Program-made: the position numbers and the translations under genes
Assembly: GCF_039710355.1 (NCBI RefSeq)
Contig: NZ_JBDKWZ010000027.1
Coordinates: 5,245-69,244, forward strand
Source of the DNA: Rapidithrix thailandica
Lineage (GTDB): Bacteria > Bacteroidota > Bacteroidia > Cytophagales > Flammeovirgaceae
DNA length: 64,000 nt
Direction of reading: 5' to 3'
Shown: piece after piece, positions 17,074-25,605 of the stretch
How the letters are laid out: every line of letters begins with the position of its first letter
Numbering within the stretch: position 1 is the stretch's first letter
The notes under the pieces: model-generated
Seen by the model: the letters and a program-made list of their open reading frames with translations, nothing else
Database searches by the model: none
What the model was told of the DNA's origin: nothing

Positions 17074-17985
17074 CTATTCACCTACCTCTACATAGCGGCC
17101 GTATTCATCTTCTTCCTCTTGGTCTGACAAGTCTACTTGGCAAGGTAATTTGCTCAGTTTTTCAGATACTTCATCGGAGATATAATGATGGCTGAGGTTT
17201 AAACTTTTCAGTTGGGCAATTTTCGAGTTGGCTAACAGCGCTTGGGCACCTTCATCTCCGAGCGTTCCCATTGAAAGATCAAGTATTTCCAAACCATCCA
17301 GGATGCTTGCATCATTCAAGGCCTTGGCAATCTCATCAGAAATCTCGCTGTTTTTCAAACCCAGATAGGTGACTTTAGGGAAGTGGTCTCTGGACAAGAA
17401 AGGTTTCAAGTCTTCTACTGTTCCGGACCATCCGTAGCTTTCATCCCCCAACCACAATTCCAGGTGTTTTAGTTGAGGAAGGGTGGCATTGGCAATTTCT
17501 TCCAGGATTTGGTTGTCCATACCCCCGGTTTCCACAATCAGGGTTTCCAGCACCTCGTGGTGCAGCGAACCGAATGAGAGTTGGTTTCCACCCCGTACTT
17601 GGAAGTGTTTTAATTGTGGATAAGCGGCCAATAGCAGCGATACATCCGATTGATTGATCCAGGACATCTCACACTCTTCGTAGGTAATGTCTCCCAAGAA
17701 AAGGTATTCCAACTTTGGCAACTTGTCTTTATTTCGGATCAACAGGTCTACGATTCCCGATGAATCGTTTTCCATATCGTCACCAAACCAGGCTCCGATG
17801 ATTAATTCTTTTGCTTCTGCTGCCTTAGGGTCATTGCAAAATGCAGTTAACATTTCTTTAAATGCACCCTCTTCACTGTCGTAATCAATGCGTAAGCGAT
17901 AGGCAACGTCTAAAGAAGAGATTTCACTTTCAAAGTCAACAATTCGCTTGTTGTTGAAAGCAGATAAATTTTCACTGATGGTCAT
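17074..17985 (-). CDS. STM4015-like leucine-rich repeat protein, copy 2
   Basis: About 303 residues from MTISENLSAFNNKRIVDFES. It shares most residues with copy 1 through the repeat region (same GDITYEECEMSWINQSDVS, VRGGNQLSFGSLHH, LDLSMGTLGDEGAQALL). The N-terminal 80 residues and the acidic tail (SDQEEEDEYGRYVEVGE) differ more. Leu-rich repeats of about 23-28 residues should form a curved solenoid for protein binding. A 10-bp-arm palindrome sits just upstream. Partner and role are unknown. Confidence 0.86.
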   Translation of the reverse strand: MTISENLSAFNNKRIVDFESEISSLDVAYRLRIDYDSEEGAFKEMLTAFCNDPKAAEAKELIIGAWFGDDMENDSSGIVDLLIRNKDKLPKLEYLFLGDITYEECEMSWINQSDVSLLLAAYPQLKHFQVRGGNQLSFGSLHHEVLETLIVETGGMDNQILEEIANATLPQLKHLELWLGDESYGWSGTVEDLKPFLSRDHFPKVTYLGLKNSEISDEIAKALNDASILDGLEILDLSMGTLGDEGAQALLANSKIAQLKSLNLSHHYISDEVSEKLSKLPCQVDLSDQEEEDEYGRYVEVGE

Positions 17986-18039
17986 GTTGAAAAAATAGTT
18001 TGAATGGGTTATAAATGATTGGCGCAAGTTTAGAAGATT

Positions 18040-18062
18040 ACACCGTAAAAGATTTACGGTGT
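18040..18062. promoter_or_regulatory. Perfect dyad upstream of LRR genes
   Basis: ACACCGTAAA, a 3-base loop, and TTTACGGTGT. It lies 55 bp upstream of the chosen LRR copy 2 start, so it could be an operator or a 5'-UTR hairpin. Confidence 0.5.
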
Positions 18063-18154
18063 GTAATATTTTTTAGGAAGTTATTTCTTTTTAGAATGAT
18101 TTTAAAAAAAATAACTCTGACGAGCATGAGAAAATTGAAGGGATGGACAAAAAA

Positions 18155-18189
18155 CACTCTCTGAGGAATTTAAAATTCCTCAGAGAGTG
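18155..18189. terminator. Terminator after peroxidase gene
   Basis: CACTCTCTGAGGAATTT and AAATTCCTCAGAGAGTG are perfect 17-bp arms 9 bp past the peroxidase stop. A T-run (as TTTTTT on the minus strand) follows. Confidence 0.85.
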
Positions 18190-18197
18190 AAGAAAGA

Positions 18198-20081
18198 TCA
18201 TTGCGTGACGGACTGTGTCAACTCATTAGCATGGATGGCTTGTGATGTAAGGGCTTTCATAAATGCGATAATAGCTTGTTGTTCTACGGGAGTTAAGTTC
18301 AAGGGGTCTTCCGGTAGGGTTTGGTTCGGAAGGTCAATGCCGATACCTTTTCCCCCGCCCCGGTTATAGAAATCCATGACTTCCTCCAGGGTTCGGTACA
18401 CCCCGTTATGCATATAAGGAGCGGTCAGGTCCACATTGCGGACGGTTGGCGTTTTGAAAGCATGCCGGTGAAGATCAATGTGATGCAAGTTGTATTTTCC
18501 CAAATCCGGGTCTACTGTGGCATGGACCGTGTCCGGAGTAGTGGGGACTCCCAATACTTCCGATTCCGTATGGGCAAAGTTAGGAGGTACGGTACCGTTG
18601 AATACAGGCATAAAGTGACAGGTACCACATTTGGCCTTGCCCATAAACAAATTGAAGCCTTGAATTTCCTCTGGGTTGAGTTGCGTCTTATCTCCCCGCA
18701 TGTATTGATCGAAGCGGGAATCCAGGCTTGTAGTACTTCTGATGAAGTTTGCCAGGGCAGTTTTTAATTGTTTTTCTTCAATGGCTCCTTTAAACCCATC
18801 TCCAAAAGCCTCTTTAAATAAGGGTAGGTATTTTTCATCGGAATTCATTTTGACAACCGCTTCTTGTAGGGAACCGTGCATTTCTTCTTTATTGCTCACG
18901 ACATCTTTTACTTGGTCTTCCAGGTACACGACTCTGGAATCGTAAAAGTTAAAACGTTGTAAACCAGCATTGATAATGGAAGGAGCATTCCGGGAAACCG
19001 TATGTTGTAAGTCGATGGTCGGACTTTTGACCAAGCCATCGGCATAGCCTTTGTCCGGTTGATGGCATGTACCACAGGAGCGTTGACCATTTCCGGAAAG
19101 CACCGGGTCGAAAAAGAGCTTTTTACCCAAGTCGACCGTAGAAGTCAAGTATTCGCGACTGTATTGCGGAGCGTAATAATCCAGGTTAAAAGCCTTCTGC
19201 TCAAAGAGGGTTTTGGCTTGGGGGTTTATTGCATACAAGCCTTCGAAGGGTTGGATTGCCAAAGCCTCTTGGACATCCAGTAGAGAGGAAGAGAGGGGGT
19301 TGATGCATTCTGTGATGAACTGCATCCTGTCAAAGGTATTGAAGCTTTGGTGTTGTTTGAGGTAGGCAATTGCCAAAGAGAGTTGATGTTCATACGTTTT
19401 CGCCAATTCCGGTTGCTTTTGGGAGAGAAGTGGTTGGTAAATAGTGTAAATAGCTTGTAAGCCTTCCATAGCAGATTGGGCCTCGGGAAGAGAGTGTAAA
19501 GCTATGGGCGAGTCAAAACCGGAAATTCCTAAGGTAATGATCCGGAACAGTTCCATCCGGAAGGCGATGAAGATATTCCCGTCAATAAAGTTTGTTGTTT
19601 GTATGATTTTATGGAGTCGTTGAATATTGGACTGTACAATGTTTAATTCTTTCAGAAGAACATCCCGGTTTCCGAGGGTAAATTCAGGGAATAACAATTC
19701 TTCCACTACTTGATACCCTTCCGGAGGAATCACTACTTGGTTAGGGTCATCGGTTTCCACCTCGTCCAGGGCAGGGCCGTTCAAGCTTTTTGCGGTAGCC
19801 GGGAAATACATTTCTGTCAAAGGCTCTACTTTTTTATAAGCCAGTCGAGCCTGTTTAAAAGCCTTTTGAATTGCTTTTGTGTCTGCATTTTGTTCTACCA
19901 GACGGACTAATTGTGCGTTTTGACTATTTAGTTGGTCAATGTATTGTGTCAACAAATGCTTGACTTTTTCAGGAGGAGGTGATAGTTGTTGTGTCGTTTC
20001 ACAGGAAATTGCCAACATAGCCGTGATCACCCACAAACTGATGCTTGCCATCACCAATACTCTGATTCTCCTTCTACTCAT
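18198..20081 (-). CDS. Lipoprotein: imelysin-like domain fused to di-heme cytochrome c peroxidase
   Basis: 627 residues. A lipobox (AISC, Cys27) anchors it in the envelope. Residues about 35-280 are helical and imelysin-like, but the GxHxxE iron motif reads GYQVVE (122-127), so the metal His is replaced by Gln. Residues about 310-620 form a MauG/CcpA-type domain with two CGTCH heme sites (336-340 and 485-489) and a TAPYMHNGVYRTLEEVMDFYN region typical of the second heme's ligand area. Such enzymes reduce hydrogen peroxide or oxidise a protein partner in the periplasm. It lies 132 bp downstream of the PhoX-like gene, probably in one operon. Confidence 0.88.
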   Translation of the reverse strand: MSRRRIRVLVMASISLWVITAMLAISCETTQQLSPPPEKVKHLLTQYIDQLNSQNAQLVRLVEQNADTKAIQKAFKQARLAYKKVEPLTEMYFPATAKSLNGPALDEVETDDPNQVVIPPEGYQVVEELLFPEFTLGNRDVLLKELNIVQSNIQRLHKIIQTTNFIDGNIFIAFRMELFRIITLGISGFDSPIALHSLPEAQSAMEGLQAIYTIYQPLLSQKQPELAKTYEHQLSLAIAYLKQHQSFNTFDRMQFITECINPLSSSLLDVQEALAIQPFEGLYAINPQAKTLFEQKAFNLDYYAPQYSREYLTSTVDLGKKLFFDPVLSGNGQRSCGTCHQPDKGYADGLVKSPTIDLQHTVSRNAPSIINAGLQRFNFYDSRVVYLEDQVKDVVSNKEEMHGSLQEAVVKMNSDEKYLPLFKEAFGDGFKGAIEEKQLKTALANFIRSTTSLDSRFDQYMRGDKTQLNPEEIQGFNLFMGKAKCGTCHFMPVFNGTVPPNFAHTESEVLGVPTTPDTVHATVDPDLGKYNLHHIDLHRHAFKTPTVRNVDLTAPYMHNGVYRTLEEVMDFYNRGGGKGIGIDLPNQTLPEDPLNLTPVEQQAIIAFMKALTSQAIHANELTQSVTQ

Positions 20082-20213
20082 TTCTTTTATGTATTTGGTA
20101 AATCGTTATTCGCTTTTCAATGGAATTTTACTAATCCTTTCAGGCCGCCACTGCAAAAACAGGACGACCCGAAAGGGGAACGTATTAGGACATGAAATTG
20201 TAAAAGACTTTGA

Positions 20214-21743
20214 TTATCTAGGCAAACCTCTTATCACCACGATCTGGCTACCTTGGTCCTGGTCTTGTCTTTTGGAACCACCGTCCACACCTTTGAACTC
20301 TTCTTTTCTCCAAGTATGAGGTTGAATACAAAGAGTGAACGTATTTGGAATGCCCAATACATCGGAAACATCTACCAGTGAGCCGTATTCCCAACCACCA
20401 AGTCGGGCACTATACCCTCCGTATACTTCGTCAGAGGCAGGGTTGTCTCTATCATGATCCAATTCAACTACTTTTTTCAACACACCTGTAGCGATATTAT
20501 ACTGGTAGATATATGAGTCGTGGGTTTCGTCTCCGTAACCATTCGGATCTTCCTGTACATACACAAAGTTGGTGGTTACACAGATGTTGTCAGGGTTTTG
20601 GAAGGTTTTCGCAATGCCGCCCCGGTCATCTCCATTCAATACCAGGCTCAATTTTCCTTTGAGCGGGTCATTGGCATCCAATACCAGTTTGTATACTCTT
20701 CCGTATTTTGAACGGGAGTAATCCGCATTGGCACCGCTGTTATACTGACCGGTTACGTTGAAATAGATTTCACGACTGTGGGCCCCTCCGCCTTTTCGAT
20801 AGTCGATGTCTTCCACTCTACCGAAAGGCATGGCATTGAGCTCCTGGGATTTCATGTTTAATTGTTCTCCGGTAAGATTTTTATGATCTTCCAATTTGAC
20901 GAATTCCACTTCGTATTCCGTCCCGCTTACCATATCGGTCTCAGTAGTGTTTTTATCCACTCTTCTTAATGCATACAAGTCTCCGTTTTCCAAGTCACCT
21001 ACGGTAGAAGATACATACATGGCTACTTGGCCTCCATACGTTCCCGAATCATCGTCACCGATGATGATCACAGTTTTTCCGGAAAAAGCATTGGAAGAAA
21101 GAGGGACTGCATTTTCCGCACTCCAACGGCCTAGTCCGGCCAGTTCGCGGGAGGTTCCTGCATTGGAAGCCGGATCGGTGGGGTGGATTCCATGCGTTCT
21201 GGACTCGGGACCAGACTCACCGCAAGTCAGGTAGAGTGGGCCGAAACCGTGTTCTTCCTGAGTGGCCAAGGTAGCGGAGCAAAGCCTCCATTGCCCTCCG
21301 TCTGAATTCAATAAATACTCACCACGGACAGGACGGAACGTTTCATCGAAATACAGTCTGGAAACAGCGTAGTTATCTTCATTATTGACCAACATCACAT
21401 ATCCTTCATTGGTCGCCATAAGGCCCGACCCATCTGCAGATCCCCCAAAGACATAGTCGGGAGATTCTTCCAATACATCGGCACTTCCTACTAAAGAGTA
21501 TACTTCTAAACTCTCAAAACCAGGAAGTTTTTTTACAAAAGTGGAAGTAGCAGAGTGATTGGCAAGTTGTACAAGACCAGGTCCTTGAGGGCCGTCCGGA
21601 CCATCAGGGCCTTGGGGTCCTTCCGGACCTTGTGGGCCTTGCGGTCCCACATCGCCTGTATCGCCTTTACATCCTGCAAATAAAACTGCAATGATCGCCA
21701 ACAACTTGAGCGAATGTAAAAGTGTTTTCATGTTCATGATCAA
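20214..21743 (-). CDS. PhoX-like (DUF839) lipoprotein with collagen-like linker
   Basis: 509 residues. The signal ends LFAGC (Cys25). Residues 27-56 are ten perfect Gly-X-Y triplets (GPQGPEGPQGPDGPDG), a collagen-like stalk. The rest is a beta-propeller-like domain of the DUF839/PhoX type (GRVEDIDYRKGGGAHSREIYFNVTG, RVYKLVLDANDP, QNPDNICVTTNFVYVQED, ending in GIPNTFTLCIQPHTW). PhoX enzymes are Ca/Fe-dependent alkaline phosphatases, but the core PhoX nucleophile Cys cannot be assigned with confidence here. The promoter carries a Pho-box-like tandem repeat, which supports a phosphate-starvation role. Confidence 0.82.
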   Translation of the reverse strand: MIMNMKTLLHSLKLLAIIAVLFAGCKGDTGDVGPQGPQGPEGPQGPDGPDGPQGPGLVQLANHSATSTFVKKLPGFESLEVYSLVGSADVLEESPDYVFGGSADGSGLMATNEGYVMLVNNEDNYAVSRLYFDETFRPVRGEYLLNSDGGQWRLCSATLATQEEHGFGPLYLTCGESGPESRTHGIHPTDPASNAGTSRELAGLGRWSAENAVPLSSNAFSGKTVIIIGDDDSGTYGGQVAMYVSSTVGDLENGDLYALRRVDKNTTETDMVSGTEYEVEFVKLEDHKNLTGEQLNMKSQELNAMPFGRVEDIDYRKGGGAHSREIYFNVTGQYNSGANADYSRSKYGRVYKLVLDANDPLKGKLSLVLNGDDRGGIAKTFQNPDNICVTTNFVYVQEDPNGYGDETHDSYIYQYNIATGVLKKVVELDHDRDNPASDEVYGGYSARLGGWEYGSLVDVSDVLGIPNTFTLCIQPHTWRKEEFKGVDGGSKRQDQDQGSQIVVIRGLPR

Positions 21744-21776
21744 TGGATTTTCTTGATTTGGGTTTGTTTATGGCGT

Positions 21777-21822
21777 CAAATTTAGAAGACTGTTTTACTG
21801 AGGGGGTTAAGTGAAGGTTAAG
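21777..21822 (-). promoter_or_regulatory. Pho-box-like promoter of the PhoX-like gene
   Basis: On the minus strand two 8-mers, CTTAACCT and CTTAACCC, are separated by 3 bp (11-bp period, 21822-21804). They are followed after 19 bp by TAAATTTG (21784-21777), a perfect TAnnTTTG -7 box. The repeats occupy the -33 position, as expected for an activator-dependent promoter. The tandem CTTAACCT pattern equals the Pho box described for cyanobacteria. Confidence 0.6.
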
Positions 21823-22398
21823 CTTTTTGAGTGGATTTTACACCCAAATAATACAGTCCTTATCGTTCCTTGTTTTTGAGGTGTAATATATTGGTAATCA
21901 AAATTATATGATTTTAACTTTTGCTTAATCCTTTTCTAATTTATACTATTTCTAAATACGAAAGATTGAAATTGTTTGCTCCTGTTAGTCTTATACTTCT
22001 GAGTTTCATGTTATGAAGTGAATTCACCTTTTTCTTTTTCCTAAAAAATGTTTCAAAAACGCCTCCTTTGTGTTGCTTTTTTCAACAATAGCTTTGGCTA
22101 TTCTCTTCAATAAGTGCCTTGATGAGCCGATTTTGATTCTATTTTCGGTCAAAAACTATAAGTTTAAATCACTTCAATATTTTGATGAATTACCCACTAC
22201 TACATAAGTCTAATCTGTAGATTATTTTGGCTTAGATTTCCACAATGTCTAGATTTAAGGAAAAGTATAGGCCAACTCCGGAATGAGGTAGAGACAGGTT
22301 TTTACTTTTGGGTAAATGGAATAGGTGTAAGAAGCATAAATTTTCGGAGTAATCTTGACCTGCTACTGCTCTTTACCGTTAGAGATATTTATTTTGAA
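21823..22398. other. Intergenic region holding one MITE-like copy
   Basis: Besides the repeat at 22015-22175 no gene is seen. The stretch separates the divergent PhoX-like and 22399 genes. Confidence 0.45.
22015..22175 (+). repeat. MITE-like element, full copy
   Basis: 161 bp, the same length as the copy at 15710, with ends GAAGTGAATTCACC and GTTTAAATCACTTC. The inner block ctttggctattctcttca and CGGTCAAAAACTATA are shared by all long copies. Confidence 0.85.
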
Positions 22399-22884
22399 AT
22401 GAGTTGGAAAATCGTTGAAAGAAGAATTGGCCAAGCCGGAAATACCAAACAGCAACAGAAAAGGCAAAGAGAATGGGACCGGAAGTACGGACAGAACTGG
22501 ATGATCGGCTATATGGTGGATGGGGAATTTATCTCCCAAGAAGAAGCCCTGGAAGTGATCTATTACCAAAGTTATCATGAGCATTTTGAAAACCATCCCG
22601 ATGATTTGAAGGAACTTATCCATACGGCTAAAGCCTTGAGAAATCCGCATGCCCTACAGACCGGAGGGGTAGACTTGCAAGTGCCTACCATCATGAAATT
22701 CCTGGAAAGAAATGCCCTGAGCTTGCTTGGAAATGAGGTGGTGGACATCGGGACTTATGGAACCCGTTCTCATAAGATCAGTGTGCGATTGAGTCCGTTA
22801 AGTATAAAAGTGACGGGTCGTCCCAAAATGACGTTAGAGCAGTTTTGGCAAGACAAAAAATGTCTGGCGGTCTGGGAGGAGTAA
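22399..22884 (+). CDS. Hypothetical protein, 161 residues
   Basis: No family is recognised. The protein is soluble and has no signal peptide. It opens with a Gln/Lys/Arg-rich helix (NTKQQQKRQREWDRKYGQNW) and contains WMIGYMVDGEFISQEEALEVIYYQSY, FLERNALSLLGNEVVDIGTYG and RPKMTLEQFWQDKKCLAVWEE. Codon use resembles its neighbours, so it is a real gene. It lies 34 bp upstream of the transglutaminase-like gene and probably forms an operon with it and the nitrilase-type gene. Confidence 0.75.
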   Translation: MSWKIVERRIGQAGNTKQQQKRQREWDRKYGQNWMIGYMVDGEFISQEEALEVIYYQSYHEHFENHPDDLKELIHTAKALRNPHALQTGGVDLQVPTIMKFLERNALSLLGNEVVDIGTYGTRSHKISVRLSPLSIKVTGRPKMTLEQFWQDKKCLAVWEE

Positions 22885-22918
22885 TTTAAGGTATACTCAT
22901 CTACTAAATCATATTCAA

Positions 22919-23479
22919 ATGAAATTCGCGAAAAGGATTGTATGGAGCATCTTCATCGTTTTGTTGGTCGGGATATTGTTTCGTGGTGGGGTATACAGGT
23001 CTTTGATTAGCTACCAATCGCTTGGAGAACGAAAAAACTATACCGTATACGATCCGGAATTAGTCCGGCAAATAGATGAAATGGCCAAGGCTGAAAAGCC
23101 ACAAGATATACGGGAAGTTGTAGACCTTGGGCTTTTGATCACAGCTTCACAATTGAAGTTTACTTTTACCCGGAATGAGATGGATCCGAACCGGCTGGCT
23201 CGCTCAAAAACGGCCCATTGTGTAGGCTATGCAGTTTTCTTCGCCAGTGTCTGTAATTATCTTTTGAAAAAAAATGATTTGGAAGGTGACTGGATTGCCC
23301 TGCCTCATGCCGGCCAATTGTACTTGGGGCAAACCAATGTGCATGCTTATTTCACTTCGTCTTTTTTCAAAGATCATGATTTTGTGATCCTGAAAAATCA
23401 ATTGACCGGTGAAATCTTGACAATAGACCCTACTTTGTATGACTATCTACGAATCGGGTTTGTCACATTCAAAGAATGA
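22919..23479 (+). CDS. Membrane-anchored transglutaminase-like protein
   Basis: 186 residues with one N-terminal membrane anchor (IVWSIFIVLLVGILF). A transglutaminase-like catalytic triad is visible: Cys101 in AHCVGYA, His142 in NVHAYF and Asp170 in TIDP. Such folds act as cysteine peptidases or amide-transfer enzymes. The small size and anchor suggest an extracytoplasmic domain acting on a local partner. The stop overlaps the start region of the next frame. Confidence 0.75.
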   Translation: MKFAKRIVWSIFIVLLVGILFRGGVYRSLISYQSLGERKNYTVYDPELVRQIDEMAKAEKPQDIREVVDLGLLITASQLKFTFTRNEMDPNRLARSKTAHCVGYAVFFASVCNYLLKKNDLEGDWIALPHAGQLYLGQTNVHAYFTSSFFKDHDFVILKNQLTGEILTIDPTLYDYLRIGFVTFKE

Positions 23480-23511
23480 GTTTCATTATTTGTAATCTTA
23501 AACGTCTTATC

Positions 23512-24453
23512 ATGAATATCGCAGTCGCCCAATTTGAACCTAAGGATGGAGACAAAGTTTATAACCTTTCCGTGATTGAACAACTTACCCAAAAAGCAAA
23601 ATCCCAAGGAGCGGATTTGATCAGTTTTCATGAAATGTCTATCACCGCCTACACCTTCACCAAAGACTTGAACCTGGATGAAATTACACAACTGGCTGAG
23701 GCCGTTCCTCATGGAGAAAGTACCCAAATGCTCATGCGGATTTCCAGTCAATACACTATTCCAATTCTTGCCGGTTTAGTGGAAATAGAAGACGGTAAAA
23801 TTTATAATACCTATGTATGTGTGTATGAGGATCGTTTAGTGGCTAAGTTTCGAAAGTTACATCCTTTCATCAGCAAGTATATGTCACCTGGTGAGGAGTA
23901 TGTGGTATTCGACCTGTTGGGTTGGAAATGCGGAATTTTGATCTGTTATGATAATAATGTGATAGAAAATGTAAGGGCGACAACCTTGTTGGGAGCAGAG
24001 TTGATTTTTGCACCGCATGTAACGGGATGTACTCCTTCTTCCATGCCGGGGAGAGGTTATGTCGCTGACAAATTTTGGCAAAACAGAGAAAACGATCCGG
24101 TGTCTTTACGTATGGAGTTTGACGGGCCCAAAGGAAGAGCTTGGCTGATGCGATGGCTTCCGGCAAGAGCGTACGACAATGGGGTCTATTATGCATTTAC
24201 CAATCCGGTCGGTTATGACGGTGAACATTTGAAAAATGGAAATTCCATGATTCTGGATCCCTATGGAGAGGTGTTATCAGAAATTAAAAGCTTTGAAAAT
24301 AGTATTACGATGGCAAAAATCACCAAAGAAAAACTACAACTTGCCGGTGGGTGGCGGTACCGGAATGCCAGAAGACCGGAACTGTACCGGAATATCCTTG
24401 GTCAGGATCACAAACCTCAAACCAAGCCTGTCTGGATGAAAGATAAAGCGTAA
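23512..24453 (+). CDS. Nitrilase-superfamily carbon-nitrogen hydrolase
   Basis: 313 residues from MNIAVAQFEP. A Met at 23476 would add 12 residues inside the previous gene and is less likely. The catalytic triad is clear: Glu41 in FHEMS, Lys115 in KFRKLHPF and Cys145 in GILICYDNN. The tail (RYRNARRPELYRNI) is common in plant-type and bacterial amidase branches. It hydrolyses a non-peptide C-N bond in the cytoplasm; substrate unknown. It starts 32 bp after the transglutaminase-like gene and ends at a palindromic hairpin. Confidence 0.9.
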   Translation: MNIAVAQFEPKDGDKVYNLSVIEQLTQKAKSQGADLISFHEMSITAYTFTKDLNLDEITQLAEAVPHGESTQMLMRISSQYTIPILAGLVEIEDGKIYNTYVCVYEDRLVAKFRKLHPFISKYMSPGEEYVVFDLLGWKCGILICYDNNVIENVRATTLLGAELIFAPHVTGCTPSSMPGRGYVADKFWQNRENDPVSLRMEFDGPKGRAWLMRWLPARAYDNGVYYAFTNPVGYDGEHLKNGNSMILDPYGEVLSEIKSFENSITMAKITKEKLQLAGGWRYRNARRPELYRNILGQDHKPQTKPVWMKDKA

Positions 24454-24467
24454 ACAGTCTATCCTTC

Positions 24468-24500
24468 AGACCTTCCGGGTTTCCGAAACCTGGAAGGTCT
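24468..24500. repeat. CCTTCCAGGTTT-family palindrome, copy 1
   Basis: AGACCTTCCGGGTTT and AAACCTGGAAGGTCT form a near-perfect hairpin between convergent genes, probably serving as a two-way terminator. Related copies lie at 25542, 35263 and 39288. Confidence 0.75.
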
Positions 24501-24517
24501 TGCCCGGGTCAAAGCAT

Positions 24518-25474
24518 TTATTGGTGAAATTCCTCTTCAAATTCTCGGATCAATTCCCGGATATCCTCTTCGGAGTACCTTCTGGAAAAATGTACGGGGA
24601 TGGCTTGTTTGACGCTGGCCCTTCGCATGATTTTACCCGATTGCCTCGAATAACTGTGATAGTTCAACTGCGCTTGTTCTTGATCATCCGCTTTGTAAAA
24701 GCTTTCGATAAACACTTTTTCACTTTGAGAAAAATGCGTTAAAATTTTTTGATGGTTTTCCTCATGGGCGGCATGGTCCATAATGATGCCTAAAGAGTCC
24801 CCGGTTTGTACATGAAGTAAGTGAAATAAATCTTTTGCGCAGTAGGATTGGTTTCCAATTTCGATGATGCGTTTTTTTTGCCCTTCTTCAAAAGCCTCTT
24901 TCAATTCTTTTACCCACTTGCCTCCGGGAAGCTCACTTTTACCGAGATCAATTTTCACCGTATCGTTTTCTTTGAATTTAAATGCCAAGGATGGCGTTTT
25001 GTGATCGAGAATGGCAAAACTTACAGAAAATGTTTTTTCTTGAAATATAGTATTTCCTTGTAGACTGTCTATTGCTTTTAATTCCCATTCCGGTGGTTCC
25101 AGTTCAAAGCAGAGTACTTTTCCAGGGGCAATGACTTCCCGGATTTCATACATAATGGCGCCCTTTTGGATCAAATTCCAGGTATAAGCTTTCAATTTGG
25201 CTTGTACTTGACGGGCAATTCCCATAGGTCCGCAGATAACCACCCTTCTTTCAATACCGATTTGGTGCCGGATCAACGCATCGAAATTGACAAAATGATC
25301 AATATGTGTATGGCTGATAAAAACCGCATTGGTATTTTGTACTTCCTTTACCGTCAGACCACTGGCATCTCCGCATTCACAGAGGTAGTTCCAAGCGTGA
25401 TTATCCGGTCTTATTAAAATAGAAATGTCCTCTCCGACTTTGCTTTTTACTTCTGCTTGGAACATAGTTTTCAA
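24518..25474 (-). CDS. MBL-fold hydrolase, ribonuclease Z-like
   Basis: 318 residues. SHTHIDH (His55, His57, Asp59, His60) is the metal-binding HxHxDH motif. A later MDHAAHEENHQK supplies further ligand candidates and IPVHFSRRYSEEDI near the C-terminus matches the RNase Z/ElaC-like branch. The flexible exosite arm of true tRNase Z is not evident and the first 40 residues are atypical, so a tRNA-processing role is not certain; it may act on another phosphodiester. It starts 70 bp past a palindrome and is transcribed alone. Confidence 0.82.
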   Translation of the reverse strand: MKTMFQAEVKSKVGEDISILIRPDNHAWNYLCECGDASGLTVKEVQNTNAVFISHTHIDHFVNFDALIRHQIGIERRVVICGPMGIARQVQAKLKAYTWNLIQKGAIMYEIREVIAPGKVLCFELEPPEWELKAIDSLQGNTIFQEKTFSVSFAILDHKTPSLAFKFKENDTVKIDLGKSELPGGKWVKELKEAFEEGQKKRIIEIGNQSYCAKDLFHLLHVQTGDSLGIIMDHAAHEENHQKILTHFSQSEKVFIESFYKADDQEQAQLNYHSYSRQSGKIMRRASVKQAIPVHFSRRYSEEDIRELIREFEEEFHQ

Positions 25475-25541
25475 TGGTAGGTTGTGTTTTTAAGTTGTGT
25501 AAATTTAATACGGTTCTCGGTAAATTCCTTGATGATCAAAA

Positions 25542-25574
25542 AGACCTTCCAGGTTTTCAAAACCTGGAAGGTCT
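25542..25574. repeat. CCTTCCAGGTTT-family palindrome, copy 2
   Basis: AGACCTTCCAGGTTTT and AAAACCTGGAAGGTCT are perfect arms. It lies between the GH92 gene (end 25606) and the MBL gene start, where it can terminate the GH130-GH92 operon. Confidence 0.8.
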
Positions 25575-25605
25575 AAGAAGGGTTATCTATGGGACTTAAT
25601 GTACC

